Positions 4,641 to 5,232 of a stretch of 5,232 bases of DNA are shown here, piece after piece (positions within the stretch are counted from its first letter, which is position 1; every line of letters begins with the position of its first letter). The translations under genes were made by a program, and so were the position numbers. Source of the stretch: Geoglobus sp. GTDB lineage: Archaea > Halobacteriota > Archaeoglobi > Archaeoglobales > Archaeoglobaceae. The notes under the pieces are model-generated. The model had not been told where the DNA came from. It was given only the letters and a program-made list of their open reading frames with translations, and made no database searches. The stretch covers positions 3,439 through 8,670 of the forward strand of contig JALURI010000160.1 in the NCBI GenBank assembly GCA_027016965.1. Direction: 5' to 3'.

Positions 4641-5232
4641 ATGGGTATTCTTGACTATGTTGTTCCAAAGGAGGACTGGCCGGAAATTGTAATTCCGGAT
4701 GAGGTTAAGGCAATCATAGGAGACAGAAATGAGCTCAATCTTGCTGAAGAAATTCTTGACAGGAACATCAGGGAAGGTAGGGGAAGAAAGGTTGCTGTTT
4801 ACTTTGAAGATAGAAGGGTTACCTTCAGAGATCTTTACAGGCTGAGCAACAGGATAGCAAACTTTCTGAAAGGTATTGGAATTGAAAAGTATGACAGGGT
4901 CGGATTCAGAATGAGGAACATGCCTGAGGCTGTTGCAGTGAATTTCGGCATAATGAAGGCAGGGGCAATTCCGGTTCCTTTGAACCCAATGTGGGCGAAG
5001 AAGGAAATCGTTCATGTTGCAAACAATGCTGAACTGAAGGCGATACTTGTCACAGGTGATGACAGGACATTCAAGGCTGTTGAAGAATCGGTTTCAGAAC
5101 TTAACACAGTTCAGAAGATTATTGTTACTGAGAGAGCAGATCTGAATGATCCGTTTGTATCTTTTGATGAGGTTTACAAGGAAAGTGCAGGGTTTGATCC
5201 TGTGCCACTTGAAATAGGCACCCCAGCAGCGA
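4641..5232 (+). CDS. AMP-forming acyl-CoA synthetase, N-terminal part (cut by window end)
   Basis: An open frame of 197 residues runs to the window end. It belongs to the ANL adenylate-forming superfamily, enzymes that activate a carboxylic acid as acyl-AMP and then form acyl-CoA, releasing AMP and PPi. Visible family landmarks are VAVYFEDRRVTFRDL (51-65), the helix NRIANFLKGIGIEKYDRVGF (70-89), then RNMPEAVAVNFGIMKAGAIPVPLNP (92-116) and the conserved KAILVTGD (133-140). The phosphate-binding loop (TSGTTG-type) normally follows a segment like the final GTPAA, so the window ends just before it, and the catalytic core cannot be checked. Full length would be about 520-570 residues. Medium- or long-chain fatty acids are a likely substrate, since Archaeoglobales carry many such paralogs for beta-oxidation, but aryl or short-chain acids are not excluded. 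It lies about 100 bases after DP1 with its own candidate promoters, so it is probably transcribed separately. The protein is likely cytosolic; no signal peptide is seen. Confidence 0.9.
   Translation, partial: MGILDYVVPKEDWPEIVIPDEVKAIIGDRNELNLAEEILDRNIREGRGRKVAVYFEDRRVTFRDLYRLSNRIANFLKGIGIEKYDRVGFRMRNMPEAVAVNFGIMKAGAIPVPLNPMWAKKEIVHVANNAELKAILVTGDDRTFKAVEESVSELNTVQKIIVTERADLNDPFVSFDEVYKESAGFDPVPLEIGTPAA

Noticed and set aside
4578..5015. A 145-residue minus-strand frame across the acyl-CoA synthetase start and its promoter region
   Set aside because: It is rich in Asn, His, Cys, Ser and Phe with no domain, and the plus strand encodes conserved adenylate-forming enzyme segments.
1..5232. A novel defence, mobile or multi-gene system
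   Set aside because: All six genes belong to recognisable archaeal families and no repeats, integrase, transposase, toxin-antitoxin pair or CRISPR array is visible.

Overview
This window reads as chromosomal DNA from a euryarchaeon, most likely a thermophile of the Archaeoglobales type (Archaeoglobus, Ferroglobus or Geoglobus relatives). The evidence is the gene set: an archaeal NMD3, a Taw2-type wyosine enzyme, a Sec11-like signal peptidase with a Ser/His active site, and the small subunit of the archaeal D-family DNA polymerase. AGA/AGG arginine codons dominate, and TATA-box promoters lie about 26 bases from start codons. The genus is an inference; base composition was judged by eye, not counted.

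Layout. Positions 1-470, minus strand: the N-terminal 156 residues of a P-loop nucleotide kinase-like protein of the UPF0200 family, cut by the window edge. Positions 471-565: a short divergent promoter region with a plausible archaeal promoter facing each way. Positions 566-2568, plus strand: a two-gene operon, nmd3 then taw2, joined by an ATGA stop/start overlap. Positions 2565-3083, minus strand: a type I signal peptidase whose last codon overlaps the end of taw2 tail to tail and whose first possible codon overlaps the start of the next gene head to head. Positions 3082-4539, plus strand: DP1, the small (Mre11-like exonuclease) subunit of DNA polymerase D. Positions 4540-4640: a promoter-bearing intergenic stretch. 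From 4641 to the window end, plus strand: the N-terminal third of an AMP-forming acyl-CoA synthetase.

How the genes relate. nmd3 (late steps of the large ribosomal subunit) and taw2 (tRNA-Phe position 37 hypermodification) both serve translation and are probably co-transcribed. Signal peptidase and DP1 share no pathway; they are linked only by tightly packed divergent starts, and each probably carries its promoter inside the other's coding sequence. The acyl-CoA synthetase appears to have its own promoter and to belong to fatty- or organic-acid activation.

I found no mobile element, CRISPR array, tRNA, rRNA or sign of a novel multi-gene system. The window is ordinary core archaeal chromosome. 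Its most interesting feature is the extreme compaction around the signal peptidase gene, where the DP1 Shine-Dalgarno sequence lies antisense to the first possible codons of the peptidase and argues for a later start of that protein.
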